NCBI RefSeq assembly: GCF_016086655.4
Contig: NC_052141.2
Span: 11,904,001 to 11,968,000, forward strand
DNA from: Lepeophtheirus salmonis
Taxonomy: Eukaryota; Arthropoda; Copepoda; Siphonostomatoida; Caligidae
Length of the DNA stretch: 64,000 nt
Reading direction: 5' to 3'
Numbering within the stretch: the stretch's first letter is position 1; the number at the start of each line of letters is the position of its first letter. Of this stretch, positions 1 to 10,007 are shown in pieces. The translations under genes were made by a program, and so were the position numbers. The notes below the pieces were generated by a model, which was not told the DNA's origin, did no database searches, and saw only the letters and a program-made list of their open reading frames with translations.

Positions 1-1309
1 CTTTGAGTCCACAAGATGACGTTTCATTCATTTATGACGTCAGTGAAAGGCCCTTATACATATAAAGGTAATTTTATGAGGTGCCTAATTAATAAAATTA
101 GTCACATAATATTGCGTTAAAGGATAGAAATACAATCTCATTTCTTGATTTCCTTCTTTTTTTTTTTTTCATTTCAAACAAGTGTATTTGTCTTTTAGAC
201 CAAATACAATTTGATAATAAATTAGTTATCTTTAATTGTAATCTCAAGTATAGAAACGAAGGCCTCACTCAACTTCAATTAAAGAAAAATAATTAAATAC
301 CTAGATATTTCATTCTTTAAATTACAATTGAAGGAGATAAGGTCAATCGAAATTTATGCGATTACTAAATGAAATACTTTATATTTGCTAGGGAAATAAC
401 AATGAATGGCAGAAAAATGGTGGATCTGAGTGCGAGATGAGTTGAGAACAACTTACCTCAACCATGGGTTGAATTATCATGAAAAACTAATCAGGGGAGA
501 TTGATCAAGGAAATTCTTTGAGCGTAAAAAAATCTCCAAAAATTATGCCTGCCATTTGGATAAACAAAGACTTCTTTGTTTTTCTAACCCTGAGGCAAAT
601 CGAATTTTTTTATCAGTAAAAAACATAGTTACAATATTATATATACATTGAGTTGTATGATAAATGTGCTTAATTGGGCAGAATAGGGCTCCGAAAATGA
701 ATTTATCGTTTCATAAATAACGTAGATGTGTATATTTAGAATGTTAAATTAAATTATTGCCTTACACTTGATGTAATATATTTTTTTAACATTATGAATA
801 TATTGATTTATGAAGTATTGATAGACATGAACTTTTGATATAATATACATGTACAAAATTAATTTGTAAAGTAGACAGTAATTAATTGCTCACAAAAGTA
901 TTTTTTTTTTAATCAATGTTTTAAAATGGCTGTTCTATACACGAGTAATTTAAATAATAACATTATTAATAATAAATAATTATTCAACTCGTTTGTTCAT
1001 TTTTAAGAGTTATGTCAGATGAAAGCTTTGAATTTTATTGTTTTCTTAGGGATATTCTTGGATTTAACATTTGAAAATAATCATTTATATAATTAGTTTT
1101 TTCTTGACCACCGATAGTAGGGCAAACTATCGATAATGAGCGTTTTCATATGCCATCAGAATGTCAACCCTTTTAAGGGCATAGAGGGTGATGAGGACTC
1201 AAAAATGAGAAAATTTTAAAAGCCGTTTTTACTTTTCCAAAATTTTATTTTGTGTCATTTTTATGGCAAACTTTTGAAGCAAAATTTGGAAATTCGACCA
1301 TTTTCTACA
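1..1309. other. AT-rich intergenic DNA, no gene seen
   Basis: I see no convincing exon on either strand. The stretch is mostly A/T with several homopolymer runs. A CRE-like TGACGTCA palindrome lies near position 36, but nothing around it identifies a promoter. Confidence 0.5.
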
Positions 1310-1905
1310 CTTTTTATTCAAATGTTCCCCCTCCATTCTGAATGATCGCTTCAATGCAGGAAAGAACAGAAGCAAAGCTGGCCTTGATGAAGTCAGACGA
1401 TAAGTTGTTCTACTCCTCCATGATCACAGCCTTCAGGACATCGATATTTGGGTGATTGACTTGTTCGTCTTGCCCTCCAAGACACAAGAAACAGCCTAGT
1501 CCAAGGGGTACACATCGGATGAGAACGAAGGCAAGAAGTCTCCCGGCCAGAAGGTAGCCTTGTTCTCCCTACAGAAATGCTGCACCTACTTGAATGTGTG
1601 TTTCGGGGCGCTGTCTTGGGTAAACATATAGTTGATCCTAGGGAACGTGATCTTCAAGTATTGCAAGACATGATACCTGAGGAGCTTGTAGTAGACGCCA
1701 CTACGCCGAGAATCATGACCTGAGCTGGATGTTTGGTCCTGAAGATTCCCTTGACCTAAGCTCTTCATTCAGCCAAGAAGTGATCATTTATACTGTTCAG
1801 AACAGCGTCCAATATGAAAATCTTCTTGTTGGAGATCGACTGGTGCTCGGAGGAGATAGTATACCCTCTACCGCTTTGCTTGTAGCTCGGACATTTTTCA
1901 TCACA
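1310..1905 (-). pseudogene. Tc1/mariner transposase fossil (middle and C-terminal part)
   Basis: Read on the minus strand, with frame changes, this is the catalytic and C-terminal part of a mariner-type transposase. Landmarks in order are a KIFILDAV block after the place of the first catalytic Asp, FRTKHPAQVMILGVVAS, the second-Asp block TQDSAPKHT, and the tail SSDVYPLDYAVSCVLEGKT. The tail ends with a normal last helix (HPNIDVLKAVIMEEWNN) and a final IIQNGGGTFE. The expected SDEK of the first catalytic motif reads SNKK, so the first Asp is lost. Stops and frameshifts separate the blocks, so it cannot encode an active enzyme. The 5' end and the inverted repeats were not identified. Confidence 0.8.
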
Positions 1906-1962
1906 CAAAAACAAAACAAACATCAAATCCTAGCTTTTTCTCAGCTTTTTCGAATGGCGCCA

Positions 1963-2134
1963 AGTAAAATATTGTCAGACTTTTTAGAGGATTTTAATTT
2001 TCGAGTCCTCGCCCTGTATACAAGCAAGTTGAATAACACTGAACTCCTCTCCCCCACTTTTATTAATATTTATGATCGAATAGTGTACTACAATAGCCTC
2101 AGCCCCAGTTCTAAAAGTCTGACAATATTTTACT
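1963..2134. mobile_element. 172-bp MITE with perfect 22-bp terminal inverted repeats
   Basis: The left end 1963-1984 starts AGTAAAATATTGTCAGAC. The right end 2113-2134 is its exact reverse complement over 22 bases. The interior codes for nothing. It sits between two mariner transposase fossils, so it probably inserted into an older transposon. The superfamily is not assigned. Confidence 0.75.
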
Positions 2135-2430
2135 TTTTTGACAACAAGATAAAATCGTCAATACTGTCTTGGATACATTTAAGACTTTTATTCGAGAAGT
2201 AGGAGGGAGACAAGTCCTGCTGCCACATATAAGGTCTCCCATTGACAACCATACAGATCCAACGCTTCACTTTGGTCTTTAGTACGTCAAGGTAGTCATC
2301 AGTGTTGAGCTTGAGGCCTTGGGGAACAAATGAGGAGGCATGACGTGGCCTTCGTGGCTAACCACCCAAACACCATTACGTGTGTTGGGAACTTCGTCTG
2401 CATGACTTTAGAGGCCTCAAATTCACTTCT
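2135..2430 (-). pseudogene. Second mariner transposase fossil (central part)
   Basis: The minus strand reads VPNTRNGVWVVSHEGHVMPP, then after a frameshift GLKLNTDDYLDVLKTKVKRW and RPYMWQQDLSPSY. This is the central region of a mariner/Tc1 transposase up to the second catalytic Asp in QQD. The sequence differs from the neighbouring fossil at 1310-1905, so these are two distinct insertions, or one nested in the other. No complete reading frame remains. Confidence 0.7.
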
Positions 2431-2497
2431 AAGTATGCAAACGAACTACTCACTGAGTCCAAGAGTTAGATAAATTATTACAGCAAAATAATGATAC

Positions 2498-3081
2498 CAG
2501 GTGGTCCATTGAAATCTATACGCTTACTAATTGAATAATTAATTAAGGTGAAGTTAGTAAAATTAATTTGTAAATCAATATATTAAAGCAACAACAATTA
2601 GTTACAAGGCAAAACAAACCTGAGCTCTTTACCTTACGTACACGATGAGAAAATGACACTTGAACGTGATCGATGAATTTCCCTTCACACACTCCAAGCA
2701 GTCTACGCCGTCAGAAAGAACGAAACGTTGAAGAGAAAGAATGGCTCTGTCAAAAAGGACATACTGGACCCGGATGAGTTAAATAAAACATTTCAGGACA
2801 ATCCCCTCAAATCCATGAGGGATCATGCAAGAGATATCGAAATTTCACACCAGACTGTTCAAAGAGCTATCAAAAAAGTGCGTGGAAAGAGCCTTGTGAG
2901 GGTGGAGAAGCCACTCAAGACACCAGCAATGAAAGAAATCCATCTGATGAGGGCGGCTACATTAATGATTTTGAGATCTCAGACACACATCTATTTATAG
3001 TATTTATTTTGTTAATTAACATAATATATCTTATAGAAGTTTAAAATTCAAAGTGTTCAGACTTTAATGGATCACTCGTTA
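2498..3081 (+). mobile_element. Internally deleted mariner-like element, copy 1
   Basis: Imperfect terminal inverted repeats bound it: GTGGTCCATTGAAATCTATA at 2501 and AGACTTTAATGGATCACTCG at the right end. The plus strand encodes an N-terminal DNA-binding region (about 2728-2940, with RDHARDIEISHQTVQRAIKK, a helix-turn-helix typical of Tc1/mariner). This runs directly into the last codons and 3' end, so the catalytic domain is absent. The same family, with a different internal deletion, is at 5600-6339. It would be mobile only with a transposase supplied from elsewhere. Confidence 0.75.
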
Positions 3082-3789
3082 TAATTATGCCGAAAACTAA
3101 TGAGTTCGAACCATAGACAAAATAGTTAATAAAATTAGAATAATAACAAAAATAAAAATAAACTAACAGGACAACGATTCGAACGGAAGAAGTGTTTATT
3201 ATTACTCCTTTATCAAATATCATTAGACATGATAGATTATTCATGTTAGAAAATACTCATGGATTGACGAAAAATCCTAATACAAGGAAAGACCATAATT
3301 CCATCCTTTGTCCAAAGAAAACAACCATTTAAGGGGTTTAATAGTAATACAAATGACATATTTTGACTAAAAAAATTCAAAAGGAACATCAAATTCAACC
3401 AAAAATAAACAATAACGATGCTAAACCTCTTTTAGTTATATTGAAAGGCAAAATATCCTTGAGAAAAAAATGAGTTTAAAGCTAAATGTTCTGAGGCATA
3501 ATAGTTCAAGACAAAAGTATTGGAAATCAGTTGGAGGAGACGTATAAGGAATAATCCTTATTTACCATTCAATGAAAAAGGTTTTGTGGGGATAGACAGG
3601 AATTAAAGTTTTAATTTCCGCCTATAACATAAATAATACATCCTTTTTCATACAACTTCTCAGTAAAAGAGTCACGTATTCTCTAGGATTAAATGATAAA
3701 AGTATATTATCTACTTACTCTCTTTACAAATGCAATATGATATTGATAGCAAACTAACAAAAGTATGTTGCCCAATATATCGAAGTAGG
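3082..3789. other. AT-rich intergenic DNA, nothing recognised
   Basis: There are no coding blocks with family similarity on either strand. The minus-strand reading frame at 3041-3244 is low-complexity and overlaps the end of a transposon. Confidence 0.5.
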
Positions 3790-4450
3790 AACATTGAAAA
3801 GGTTGGTGAAAAAACAATTTTGTATATGCTTTATAAGAAGTGTGATTATCATCTTGGATTTAAGGCAACATTGCCCTGATCTCTCCGATAACTTGTTGCC
3901 AATGAGAATCCAATTTTATAAAGACCCTTTATGTAGAAGCCCTAGTCCGTATTGGCAAAAACTCGGACAAACAATTTTCACAGCCCTCAATTGAGGCGAA
4001 ATTTTTACCACCAAGAGCGTTGACCATATGCAGGAAAAGGTAGACGTCACTTGATGCCAGGTCATCATACTGTAGGGTGGATCAATAAGAATATTTCACC
4101 CGAGCTCCTGGAGCTTCTTGCATGTCATGGGCTGGCGTTGTCTTGATGCAAAGCGATTCATCTCCTATTAGAGTTTCTTTTTGTATCCAGCCTTCTGCAA
4201 ATGGTTCAAAACGGTTTTTATGATCGATATTCAGCTCCTGATTGATACTACAATTGCTAACATAACAGTATATTTCAATATTTAGTATGATTCACCCGAC
4301 ATTTTCGACGACAGGCGTGGCGTGGCGCATCATTCACCTCCACTACGCCACATCTTCAAAAATGTCAGCCCCGTATACATCGTAATTTTTCTTATAAAAT
4401 ATGGCAAATTTCTTCCTTTGAGACCTCCATACTCGACGCACGATAATTCA
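3790..4450 (-). pseudogene. mariner (SETMAR-type) transposase fossil with missing middle
   Basis: On the minus strand the start reads MEVSKEEICHIL near 4428, then VEVNDAPRHACRRK (first DNA-binding subdomain) and NQELNIDHK (second helix-turn-helix). It then jumps to DDLASSDVYLF and GGKNFASIEGCENCL, the region of the third catalytic Asp and the C-terminal part. The HTH-to-catalytic linker and both earlier Asp motifs are gone. Several stops occur. This order matches the SETMAR/Hsmar-like mariner type and differs from the other mariner fossils here, which resemble the Tc1/maT-like type. Confidence 0.75.
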
Positions 4451-5599
4451 CGACTGAACCAACCAAGCGCAATACTGTCCAAAAAAGCGTTATATACCTT
4501 TTATATGTGTTGTTTACAAGTTGTACCAAACTTTTACAAGCTAGCCCAAGTAACCATTTCACCGTCTCATTACGCGGATTTTATTTTATTTTTTAATTAT
4601 ATTATCTGTCATTTTATTTAACATCTATTAATGGAGCATTTGATTTTCATCAATTAAAACCCCGCATTTATTATGTCTTTATGATTAATATAGCAATGGG
4701 CATTTGAACATTATTATGCGCCACATACATATCAATCAATCAATCAGTAAATATCGACGATCAAAGGAATATTCAATTTTCACAATATCTTAATCGCAAG
4801 TATAAGGATAAATTCATTATCCCATTTTGGGTTGCAACTTGTAGAACTTGTTTATTTGCAACTTGTACAGGACATGTATATATGTTAGGTACAAAGGGGC
4901 ATTCCTTTGTCTTACAATACACTATTTACATTCAACATCCGTCATTCTATTTATTAACTTAAGATTTACATTATCCTTTCATTTAGATCTATTAAAATTA
5001 CATGGATATTATGTATTTATGAGTAATGTAACTAGGGGTATGCGAGCTTTAGTATGTGCCCCATAATTTTAGTAATTTGGAGCTAAGTAGTTAAAAATAA
5101 CAACATTAATATATGGAGTATTCATGGAATAATTAATTATTTTATTATCCTCATCCCAAGAAGTACTGTAAACCCATCATTTAAAATTATTCATCTCACT
5201 TTTTCGTCACAATTTAGTAAATTAAATTTGCTTAGACATGTGGCAATTTGTATATAGAATATCGTTGACCCAGTTCGAAAACATAATAACTGGCAAAACT
5301 TATCCAGGTTTAATAACTTTTTGGAGTAATCATAGATTTCCATAATTTTTTTTGCCAGAAGTCAATTATTTTTCCATATTTCAAAATCGACAATATGCTA
5401 TGAATCTATACAGTGCAAACCCATACTATGTGGCTTTAACAATCCTATCTACAATGCTGTGTTGCACTCCTTGAAGGAAATATTGACTATTTTACATGGG
5501 CAATTAGCTCAAGTAGTATGCATTCCAATTTATTCGCTTTTAACAAATATAATTAGAGGGTAGTTAATTGAACATTCATATTTGGATATATTAAAAAAT
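4451..5599. other. AT-rich intergenic DNA, nothing recognised
   Basis: No exon or transposase block was seen. The 5395-5600 part may hold the eroded left end of the mariner copy that follows (GAATCTATACAGTGC near 5402 resembles the left repeat of copy 1), but the match is short. Confidence 0.4.
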
Positions 5600-6339
5600 T
5601 ATTTATAAAACAAAATAAACCTGAGTTCTCTAGCTGACATACAACTCTAGAAAATGACACAAGAAAGTAATCAATGAACTTCCATTCGGGCACTCCAAGC
5701 AGTTAGGCGTATCCAGGATCATCGTCTACCCTGTCAGCAAAGACAAAACGTTGGAGAGGAAAAGGGGCTCTATCAAAAAGGACAAACTGGACCCAGAGAA
5801 GTTAAAGAAAACAACCTAGTCCAATCCCCTCAAGTCCATGGGGCCATACAAGAGATCTCGGGGTTTGACACCAGACTGTCCAAAGAGCTATCAAAAAAGT
5901 GCGTGGAAAGAGCCTTGTGAGGGTGGAGAAGCCACTTTTGACACCAGCAATGAAAGGAATCCATCTTCTCCGTTGCAAGACTCTTTTGAATGAGTTTTTT
6001 TTAACACTTTTGACCCACCACCTACAGCTCTGATGCTAGCTCCTTCTATTACAGGGCCTTCTGTGTCGTTCATCCAAACACCGAGGCCCTCAAAGCCAAT
6101 ATCAGCCAGCAATGGAACGCCACAACAGAAGACTACGTCCACAGTGGACACAATGCCTTCCCCCACCACGTAAGACCCATCATTGCCGCTAAGGGCGACG
6201 ACATTAATGATTAAGAGAGCTCAGACACACATCTATTTATATTATTATTTTTTTTTTGAAATTCTATATTTAATTAATAAAATATTTCTTGTTGAAGTTT
6301 AAAATTCAAAGTCTTCAGATTTTAATGGATCACTCTGTA
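5600..6339 (+). mobile_element. Internally deleted mariner-like element, copy 2
   Basis: It aligns with the element at 2498-3081 from AAAATAAACCTGAG to the right end TTTTAATGGATCACTCTG. It keeps the N-terminal part (frameshifted; SIKKDKLDPEKLKK). It also keeps a longer C-terminal piece, CVVHPNTEALKANISQQWNA, VHSGHNAFPHHVRPIIAAKG and DDIND, which is the last domain of a mariner transposase. The catalytic middle is deleted. Compared with copy 1 this copy retains about 200 more bases of the 3' part, so the two deletions arose separately or at different times. Confidence 0.75.
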
Positions 6340-7169
6340 TGACAATATTTTACAGCAATACCTACATGTATTAGCAAACAAGAACACTTTTAGTAACTGT
6401 ATCATCTTTTAGATTAATTAAATTGTTATATATCCTTGAAATGTCAACTATATTTTACAATCCAAACCAGATAGCAGAGTTGAGCGCTGGATAATTGATA
6501 TTTTCCTTGCAAAAATCTACCATCTGGTAAATGTATTTTATTAATTTGGTAGTTATAACCGGTATAAATCATTAAAAAACGGGCAATCTAGTCACTAAAC
6601 CTTACGATAGCAAAATTTGAATGCCTCAACTTCCATATTGTCAAATATATAGTCACGCAAATAGTGAAAGTTAAATATCTCAGTACATGCTTTTATCCCG
6701 ATAGTATGATTTCGCTCTGGATAAACGATATACACATATTGTGTATAAGTTGCAATTTGTATTAGCAAGCTGCTAAAGTAGCAACCAAAATAAGATATGA
6801 ATATTTTTAAATGAAGGATTTACATTCTTGGGACGATGATTATGGAATTATTAAACATTCCATAGATGATCGATTTATAAATGATTTCATTTTTGTCAAT
6901 TTGAATACAAATAACTAAGATATAAATATTCCTACCCACATAACAAAGTTCAAATCAGGGTAATATTAGTCATTAATGTATAATAAATGCGTAATTTTAA
7001 TAGATAACAATGAAATAATAGCATCAATTAACCGTGTTGGTAATTAGAATGACCCATATTATAATCAAATAATACATTAACAGACTAAGAAAATGTCATT
7101 TGACAATTTTCAACAGGTACATAGGATATATTAATTAATATAATGTATTTTATATATATCCAATATTAC
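6340..7169. other. AT-rich DNA downstream of UBE2T; no last exon found
   Basis: This should be intron or downstream sequence of UBE2T, but no exon for the missing C-terminus is visible. A segment at about 6960-7080 (with AACCGTGTTGGTAATTAGAA) recurs in diverged form at 41610-41680, so it is repeat-derived. Confidence 0.5.
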
Positions 7170-7616
7170 CGGGATTAGGCTCATTCATTAAAAGACGAAT
7201 GGACATGAGTATGGATGATATATTCAAACTGGCCTTCCAACTACCCTAGAAATACATAAAATAGTAGAATATATTAATGATAGAGTCCAGGGATATCGTT
7301 CTACGAAGAGTTATTATCTCTCTACCTACCTTGGGAGGTATTTTGAGTAAATCCAAGCAGATACGGCCCGCTGCATCTACATTAGGATGATAAATCCTTG
7401 TTTTAAATTGAACGATGGGGGTTGAAAAGGATATGTTTCAGGGATATGAATGCTGAGTTTAAAAAGACCGCCTTCATAAGGAGTATCCTCGCTCCCAAGG
7501 ATGTTGGCCTCTAAGGATGTTAAATTACCATTGTCTGGCGCAGCACAGGATACACCGGGTGGTGGATTCTTTTCTAACATCTCAAGCTCCTTTTTAATTC
7601 TGGAATTACGTATCAT
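7170..7616 (-). CDS. UBE2T: Ubiquitin-conjugating enzyme E2 T (partial, one frameshift)
   Basis: UBE2T is the E2 that loads mono-ubiquitin onto FANCD2/FANCI in the Fanconi anaemia cross-link repair pathway. Exon 1 runs 7616 to 7330 and begins MIRNSRIKKELEML, colinear with the family start. It contains NPPPGVSC, EDTPYEGGLFKL and HIPETYPFQPP. After a one-base shift comes RIYHPNVDAAGRICLDLLK, with the catalytic Cys in RICL, ending PPK before a GT donor at 7329. Exon 2 (7245 to 7170) encodes GSWKASLNISSILMSIRLLM and NEPNP, with an AG acceptor and a GT donor in phase 1. The frame breaks in a run of five C (plus strand G at 7417-7421), where six would restore it. The last exon (residues after PNPD in the family) is not found in the window. 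It is either a real gene with a sequence error and a long last intron, or a young pseudogene. Confidence 0.85.
7417..7421 (-). other. Homopolymer frameshift site in UBE2T exon 1
   Basis: Five C on the coding strand separate the PFQPP frame from the IVQFKTRIYHPNV frame. One more C gives the family's exact length across this junction. This is either a homopolymer undercall or a true one-base deletion. Confidence 0.75.
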
Positions 7617-7837
7617 TTCGTTGACTTTTGAGTGAAACAACAGTACACTGAAAAGATTTTTGAACTGAGCTGGGATTGGTGGGTACGGTTAATAATAAAT
7701 ACTGATTCATTAATGAAGTTATGAGGGATGCAAGGTTGAGTGATTTAAAATTAACAACTTGCGAGATTATGAAAAAAATAATATAACAACGTTTTCACTG
7801 ACGTCAATATTGCATCATAATTGAAGGGGACGTCATC

Positions 7838-8335
7838 TTATTTGGGGCTCAAAGTTGATAATATGTCAACTTTATAAATTGTACAAATTTCCAATAAATC
7901 TTAATTAAACTCCATAAAATGCCTTTAAAAATACTACATACCTCCATTAAATACTACTTCATGCCATTAATAAATAACGAGATGATAATGAAATCCGAGT
8001 AAAATTTACTAACAACTACAATGAGATGTCTAAATTTGTAAAATTATTTAGTGGTGGTGGATAATTATAGAGAAATATCTTATTTTTTCCATATTAATAA
8101 TTAATTTTTATATACATTATTATAGAAATAAGATTGTATCACGATGTAATGACATATTTTAGGGTAAGATATGTAATAAAACTAGACAATAGAGGAATAT
8201 ATCTTAAATAGACGGTTAAGTTTAAGTTATATATTTGTTGGCCCCATATTGGCGTGATTCAATTGTTTACTATTTTCCTTAATATCAATAAAAACTGGGT
8301 TTTCATTCTGATAAAATTTGAGCCCCAAAAAAATT
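7838..8335. repeat. MITE-like repeat between UBE2T and JKAMP (family R2, copy 1)
   Basis: The ends form an inverted repeat: TTTGGGGCTCAAAGTTG on the left and AAATTTGAGCCCCAAA on the right. The sequence aligns with 12290-12790 (shared blocks around CAAATTTCCAATAAATCTT and ATTTTAGGGTA...ATAAAACTAG). It lies in the shared upstream region of two divergent genes, so it may have altered their promoters. Confidence 0.65.
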
Positions 8336-8645
8336 ACAGACATCAACAAAGCTAACGTCACACATAAACACTCTTTATAATTTATTCGATCATTATGAAT
8401 ATTTACGATTAATGAACAAGAGAAAAGCGAATAAATACGTAGAAAAAAAACCTAGTTACTTTTAAAAAAGAGGTTGTGTGACTTCTTCCAGTGACGTCAG
8501 GGAAAATTTATATATGATATGTCAAGTGACATTTATTTACATATTTGATATTTATATACACGAAGAGAATTAGTTAACGATCCATGGTCATTCGGATTCC
8601 AATAATAATTTTCGTTTCGTATTCATATTGAGTATTCCTTTTTGA

Positions 8646-8674
8646 ATGGCATGACAATGAGTACTACAAACTAA
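8646..8674 (+). promoter_or_regulatory. Upstream AUGs in the JKAMP leader
   Basis: ATGGCATGA at 8646 and ATG...TAA at 8651-8674 (seven codons) precede the JKAMP start. If the leader is transcribed, these short uORFs would be expected to lower initiation at 8694. The transcription start was not identified. Confidence 0.4.
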
Positions 8675-8693
8675 GGAAAGAGGACCCAAAGTA

Positions 8694-9794
8694 ATGGTTC
8701 TACACCTTGGGAACCAAAGGATATGTCTACTCCTAGCCTGCCTTTTTTGTGGATGGGTGGGAGTCAACGGTTATTCATACATCAAGGGAAAAGTTAGGAG
8801 CGACAGCATTAGTCCATGCCCCGGACTGTATTGTGGAAGAATTCCCCTATCTGGAGAGGATGAGGGGTTTTTGAGTCCATGTGGACAATGTCCCCGAGGC
8901 TGGCGAGTCTCAAACAACACTAACTCCATTTGCCAAAAGTGTGAAGAGGCTCCAGAGCTCTATGATTGGTTCTATTTAGGTAGATGTACCCCCAATATAG
9001 TTATATTATCATACTAAATGTTCCTCATTTCAGCTTTTATGGCCTTATTCGTCCTTGTTCTACATTGGATCTTCATAGACAAAGTTGCAAAGAGACGTAA
9101 ATTAACGCGTGAGATTTTATTGACTCATATATGCGCTGCCCTAGAGGTTACAATTTCATCTGTATTAACTCTACTCTGGGCAGAACCGTTTGGATCATTT
9201 TCATTGGTGTCTTGTCACTATCAACACCTCGGGGATTGGTATACAGCACTTCATAACCCTAATCCCAACTACGAAGAAATAATTCATTGCACTCAAGAGG
9301 CCATTTACCCCTTATACACCCTCATCTTCGTATTTTATGTCCTATGTCTCGCTTTCATGCTCCTTCTTCGTCCCTTAGTGTCTGCTAAATTCCTATGTTC
9401 TAGAAATCACGGAGTCGGGAAAGCCATTTATGCAGCCCTCTACTTCTTCCCTATACTGGCTTTACTCCATGCGATTTTTGGTGGACTTATCTACGTATCC
9501 TTTCCGTATATTGTTGTTACTCTCTCTGTTATATCATCAGCTTCTCATTTCGCCTTTAAAATCGACCAAACTCCAAGGAAATTATTCTTGGGATGTTTCA
9601 CAGACTCAAGAAATGCGGTGATACTCGTTGGTCATTGGCTAATCCATGCTTTTGGTATATTATCCATTACGAGACTCAAGGACCCTAGTTTACATGCGTC
9701 CCTATGTACCCTTGTACCTCTTCCTGCTGTGTTTTACATCATTACTTCCAAATTTACGCATCCTGCGAATTTTGACAGTGATACTCTACGCTAA
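8694..9794 (+). CDS. JKAMP: JNK1/MAPK8-associated membrane protein
   Basis: JKAMP is a multi-pass ER membrane protein that binds JNK and helps connect the proteasome to ER-associated degradation. Exon 1 is 8694-8979, a 54-bp intron spans 8980-9033 (GT...AG), and exon 2 is 9034-9794, giving 348 residues. A hydrophobic N-terminus (about residues 10-27) looks like a signal peptide. A Cys-rich lumenal part follows with CPGLYCGR, CGQCPRGWR, a sequon NNT and CQKCEEAPELYDWFYLA. After the junction come FMALFVLVLHWIFID, then DWYTALHNPNPNYEEIIHCT, QEAIYPLYTLIFVFY, MLLLRPLV and IYAALYFFPILALLHAIFGG, all matching conserved family blocks. The N-terminus is longer than the short human form. The gene diverges from UBE2T and converges with ALKBH1, whose stop is 213 bases away. 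Confidence 0.95.
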
Positions 9795-10007
9795 AGTCGT
9801 TTTATTATTTGTTTAAAACTCAATAGGTATAGTGATATTATTTTTTATTCATTGATTTATTATATTAATAATAATCATTTAAATTTACATATGATGTTTA
9901 CACCAATTATTTACTATTCATATTCTCCTTCTCTGTAGGGTTCCTACTTTTTTGTCAAAACTTATGAATCACAGATGACACTTAATTCACTTACACAATT
10001 TATAACA
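9795..10007. other. Short intergenic region between convergent JKAMP and ALKBH1
   Basis: This AT-rich spacer must hold both 3' UTRs and poly(A) sites. No perfect AATAAA was seen close to either stop, so cleavage signals may be variant or the transcripts may overlap. Confidence 0.5.

Noticed and set aside
9430..9621. 63-codon frame within JKAMP exon 2
   Set aside because: It is an out-of-frame shadow of the JKAMP coding sequence.
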